From Exiguobacterium sp. Leaf196 (lineage in GTDB: Bacteria; Bacillota; Bacilli; Exiguobacteriales; Exiguobacteriaceae), in the NCBI RefSeq assembly GCF_001423965.1, contig NZ_LMPV01000001.1, positions 633,908 to 697,907 of the forward strand: a stretch of 64,000 nt of DNA, given 5' to 3'. Below the pieces are notes generated by a model. That model was not told where the DNA came from and did not search any database. It worked only from the letters and a program-made list of their open reading frames with translations. Of this stretch, positions 61,318 to 64,000 are shown piece after piece. Every line of letters begins with the position of its first letter. The first letter of the stretch is position 1. The translations under genes were made by a program, and so were the position numbers.

Positions 61318-61848
61318 TTGAATATACGTTTAACCACGTCCAAAGACATGAAAGTAATAGCAAAAATTTACGTTGATACGTAAAGGACGACATACGCCGG
61401 TTTAGTACCCGATGTATATTTGAAACAACTCTCGGTTCAACGAGCTGAACAAAAATGGAGTCAGTTTTTGAACGATTCCTCACAAGATACGTTCCTATAT
61501 GTGGTATTGAACGAACAGGGAATCACAGTGGGATTCGCAGCAGCTCAGATTCATGCTGATGATGGAGTACGGATAGGAGAGTTATCTGCCCTCTCTCTAT
61601 TACCTGAAGCGCACGGTTTAGGGATCGGCAAAAAATTGATGGCGACTATCGCTGCTCATTTCCTGAAAGCAGATGTCTTCTCGATGCTGGTTTGGGTAAT
61701 GAAAAAGAACGAGTCAGGACGAGCATTTTACAAACGACTCGGAGGTAAATACATAGATCATCGTCAGAGTCGTTTTGGGAATGTCACGGTTAAAGATGAA
61801 GCATATGAATGGCTGGATATTACCACGCTTGTCCGTCATCAGAATTAA
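61318..61848 (+). pseudogene. GNAT acetyltransferase broken by one in-frame stop
   Basis: In one continuous frame: NIRLTTSKDMKVIAKIYVDT, then TAA at 61381-61383, then RTTYAGLVPDVYLKQLSVQR and a full GNAT domain with LSLLPEAHGLGIGKKLMATI and GRAFYKRLGG. Relatives have Trp at that spot (VDxWRTTYAGL), so TGG has become TAA. The start is TTG at 61318 or ATG at 61309 with AGGGGG. The C-terminal 155 codons are intact, so restart at an internal codon is possible. Confidence 0.8.
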
Positions 61849-61889
61849 AAACAAGGAGGAAGTACGATGCATCTGTACCTCCTCCTTGT
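61844..61889 (-). terminator. Terminator of fabH (minus strand)
   Basis: Stem CAAGGAGGAAGTAC/GTACCTCCTCCTTG with loop of about nine; on the minus strand TTTTTAATT follows. Confidence 0.8.
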
Positions 61890-61894
61890 ATGAA

Positions 61895-62878
61895 TCACAG
61901 ACTCCATTTCATTAGTAATCCAGCTTGTGTCAAACCGCCACCAAATCCATATAATAGAAGCAAGTCACCCGTTTTGATTTTCCCTTCGGTAACACCTATA
62001 TCTAAAGATAAGGGAATGGATGCAGCGGAGGTATTTCCGAAATGGATGAGACTGTAAAGCGCTTTATCAAAAGGAACATTACTTTTTTCGCAAATCGATT
62101 GAATCATGCGCAGGTTTGCACTGTGCGGAATGAACCAATCGATTTGATCCAAAGTCATCGATGCCTGATCCACTACTTGTTTCATTCCACGAGGAACCGT
62201 GCTGACTGCCCACTTGTAAACTTCGCGTCCATTTTGGATGAGTTTATTAGTAGGAATGATAGGATCTTCGAACAAGTGATTTGACAAGTTCGAGCAATAG
62301 AGATTGGCTCCCTTTTGCCCTTCCGAGTTCAAGTAAAATGAAACAAAATCAGACTGGACTTCATCGCGTTCCACAAGAACCGCTCCACTACCATCTCCAA
62401 ATAAAATGCATGTGTTTCGATCGGCATAGTCAGTGATGTTAGAGAGTGTTTCTGCTCCGATGACGAGAATTTTTTTATGAAGACCAGATGAAATTAACCC
62501 GTTCGCCAGGTGTAATCCGTATGTAAATCCTGCACATGCGGCGTTCAAATCAATTACACCTGCATGATTGATACCGAGTTTTGCTTGTACCAATGATGCA
62601 GTACTTGGTGTCTTAAAATCGGGTGTCATCGTACAGATGATGATCATATCAACATCTTGAAATTCTGTATTGTAACGCTGTTTTAAATTCATGGCTGCTT
62701 GATAGGCAAGATCACTTGTCGATTCAGTCTGACCCGCGATTCTTCGTTCTTTGATGCCTGTGCGTTGCACTATCCATTCATCATTTGTTTCTACTAGTTT
62801 CTCTAAATCATGGTTCGTCATGATTTGATTTGGAACGTAAGAGCCGATTGCTGTTACTCGAGCATGATATGCAGTCAT
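61895..62878 (-). CDS. fabH: Beta-ketoacyl-ACP synthase III
   Basis: A 327-residue enzyme that starts fatty acid chains by joining an acyl-CoA primer to malonyl-ACP. Catalytic Cys115 is in NAACAGF, then the His in WFIPHSANLRM and Asn in HFGNTSAAS; GFGGGLTQAG is the usual end. The ATG at 62878 follows GGGAGGAACC. It stands alone, away from fabF, so it may be a second, FabHB-like copy. A FapR box lies just upstream. Confidence 0.94.
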   Translation of the reverse strand: MTAYHARVTAIGSYVPNQIMTNHDLEKLVETNDEWIVQRTGIKERRIAGQTESTSDLAYQAAMNLKQRYNTEFQDVDMIIICTMTPDFKTPSTASLVQAKLGINHAGVIDLNAACAGFTYGLHLANGLISSGLHKKILVIGAETLSNITDYADRNTCILFGDGSGAVLVERDEVQSDFVSFYLNSEGQKGANLYCSNLSNHLFEDPIIPTNKLIQNGREVYKWAVSTVPRGMKQVVDQASMTLDQIDWFIPHSANLRMIQSICEKSNVPFDKALYSLIHFGNTSAASIPLSLDIGVTEGKIKTGDLLLLYGFGGGLTQAGLLMKWSL

Positions 62879-62915
62879 AAATGGTTCCTCCCTGTAAAAA
62901 AAGTTATACTTGGTT

Positions 62916-62932
62916 TTAGTACTAGGTACTAA
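62916..62932. promoter_or_regulatory. FapR operator of fabH
   Basis: TTAGTACTAGGTACTAA (minus strand TTAGTACCTAGTACTAA) matches the FapR consensus for lipid synthesis genes, which is released by malonyl-CoA. It lies 38-54 bases before the start codon. Confidence 0.85.
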
Positions 62933-63047
62933 TTTAAGCGAATTTTCGTTTAAACACAAGGAATATAACTTATCGTACACACCATCAATTCAATTAGATG
63001 AAAAAATAGAGCGGTCTTTAGCGGATGCTCGAAAGGAGTAAGGAAGG

Positions 63048-63722
63048 ATGATTGGAATCAGCATCGCCACCACATGGGAGTTCGACGCGACGATTGCATA
63101 TTTTCATGTATCGCCTGAAGAAAGAATCGTCTATCCGTATGGTGAATACTTTACGCGCGAGATGAATGGGGAAACGCTCTTGTTTTATAGCACAGGCGTT
63201 CGAAAAGTAAATGGCATCGGTGCGAACCAATATATGATCCTCCGCTTTTCCTTGACGAAGGTCATCATTGCCGGAACATGTGCCGGCATCGATCCGAGGT
63301 ACGACATACTCGATATCATCGTGCCAGATCGCGCTGTTCAATATGATTGTACGGTCAAAGAGATTGAACCACTCATTAAACCATCGTTCGTCGTCAATCT
63401 CGACGTCTCAAAATATGGCAACGACTTTCATCTCGGAACGATCGGAACGGCTGATCGCGCTGTCGTCATGTGGAGAGACTATATCGAACTGCGAGATAAC
63501 GGTCTGACGATTGCCGATACGGAGGCGGGGGCTGTCGCGTACATCTGTCAGAAAAATGCTGTCGAATGTATCATCATCAAAGGCATCTCCGATTTTCCGA
63601 CGGAAGAGAAGAACGAGGATGCTGTCGAAGCAAACGTCGAACAGATGCGAATCTATATCGAGAACACACCGAAAGTCATGCGACGGATTTTTGACGACTA
63701 CTTGCATCAATTTCTAATGTAA
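63048..63722 (+). CDS. MTA/SAH nucleosidase-like phosphorylase-family protein
   Basis: A 224-residue cytosolic nucleosidase-like protein: Glu11 in ATTWEFD at the start, TCAGIDPRYDILDIIVPD as the ribose/phosphate-side block, DTEAGAVAYICQKN with a conserved Met/Glu position, and GISDFPTEEK with the catalytic Asp. It would cleave a purine or similar base from a nucleoside; standard MTAN has a GT-GAL motif that differs here, so the substrate is open. GAAAGGAG site. Confidence 0.85.
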   Translation: MIGISIATTWEFDATIAYFHVSPEERIVYPYGEYFTREMNGETLLFYSTGVRKVNGIGANQYMILRFSLTKVIIAGTCAGIDPRYDILDIIVPDRAVQYDCTVKEIEPLIKPSFVVNLDVSKYGNDFHLGTIGTADRAVVMWRDYIELRDNGLTIADTEAGAVAYICQKNAVECIIIKGISDFPTEEKNEDAVEANVEQMRIYIENTPKVMRRIFDDYLHQFLM

Positions 63723-63926
63723 TTTGTACCCGATGCACTTCTTTTACATATTTTCCAAGTTTCTTACGGCAATATAGTTCATTGGCATTGTATTTTTTGA
63801 AATATGTTCTATCATAGTGAATGGAAACGTTTTCTCGAAATGGTGAGTACATACCGAACTGTACAAGAAATGCGCTGCAATCGTCAGGATTCGTAGGTGT
63901 AGAAGTAGATGGAGGGACATAGAAGC

Positions 63927-64000
63927 ATGCAAGAATGGAAAGCATCTGGTCAGTCTGGGCAGAAACGGATTGATATTGAAAGCCGGTTTCGCCCGGAAAT
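63927..64000 (+). CDS. Partial gene at right edge
   Basis: The last 74 bases open with ATG after GGAGGG (12 bases before) and give MQEWKASGQSGQKRIDIESR. No function can be read from 24 codons. The frame at 63676-63945 on the other strand is not supported by a ribosome site. Confidence 0.5.
   Translation, partial: MQEWKASGQSGQKRIDIESRFRPE

Noticed and set aside
63676..63945. A 89-codon minus-strand frame over the end of the nucleosidase gene
   Set aside because: No ribosome site before the start, overlaps a supported gene by 47 bases, and its sequence looks like a translated shadow.
1..64000. CRISPR arrays, transposases and tRNA genes
   Set aside because: No regularly spaced direct repeats, no transposase or integrase frame, and no tRNA-like cloverleaf with conserved GGTTCRA was found by eye.

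Overview
The window looks like chromosome of a moderate-GC Firmicute, most likely Exiguobacterium. The reasons are strong AGGAGG ribosome sites, many ATGA start/stop overlaps, a Bacillus-type rnpB next to ypsC, a murQ-murP-mupG cluster, TagF-like teichoic acid enzymes, and Fur-, FapR- and CcpA-type sites. The genus is inferred from protein recognition without a database search. Most of the window reads as core or near-core chromosome, with a few accessory patches.

Layout. 1-10 kb: the end of a lytic transglycosylase, a CPBP protease, an ABC operon behind a palindromic operator, a DUF1659/DUF2922 pair, a K+ channel with an RCK domain, and a secreted subtilisin. 10.5-12.2 kb: rnpB and the rRNA methyltransferase ypsC. 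12.2-15.2 kb: a very AT-rich island with one 664-residue reverse transcriptase of the Abi/UG (defence RT) type. It is preceded by about 700 bp without a credible gene and followed by a tandemly duplicated zinc-ribbon gene. 15.8-24.4 kb: glutathione peroxidase, an EamA exporter, a SUKH protein, a lipoprotein, and the MurNAc/MurNAc-6P recycling operon murQ-murP-mupG with two operator-like repeats at its promoter. 24.4-32.5 kb: citrate synthase with cre-like sites, then a Fur-boxed siderophore ABC operon (binding protein, two permeases, ATPase, flavin reductase) divergent from a GAF-GGDEF protein. 32.7-37.8 kb: a nikABCDE-type operon behind two Fur-like boxes. 37.8-39.7 kb: a yxlEFG-like ABC operon. 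39.9-48.8 kb: a cupin, an APH-like kinase, a monomeric sarcosine oxidase-type enzyme, a chemoreceptor, small regulators and a coiled-coil secreted protein. 49.6-50.2 kb: a T-box riboswitch that controls only a 95-residue IleRS-like fragment lacking the HIGH motif. 53.8-58.5 kb: wall teichoic acid-type genes (a TagF-like pair, a GT4 glycosyltransferase, galU). 58.6-64 kb: small membrane proteins, an ankyrin protein, DinB, a GNAT gene broken by one stop codon, fabH under a FapR box, and an MTA/SAH nucleosidase-like protein.

How the genes work together. Three ABC operons plus the GGDEF gene appear to belong to an iron/metal regulon (Fur boxes at 30671, 30798, 32707 and 32736). The murQPG genes form a pathway that imports MurNAc-MurNAc-type material and converts it to GlcNAc-6P. 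The teichoic acid genes are divergently arranged around 56 kb.

The best candidates for new biology are the RT island with its long untranslated leader region, and the T-box plus IleRS-fragment unit. Two families of palindromic intergenic repeats and several gene remnants (19.5, 47.7, 53.0, 61.3 kb) are also recorded.
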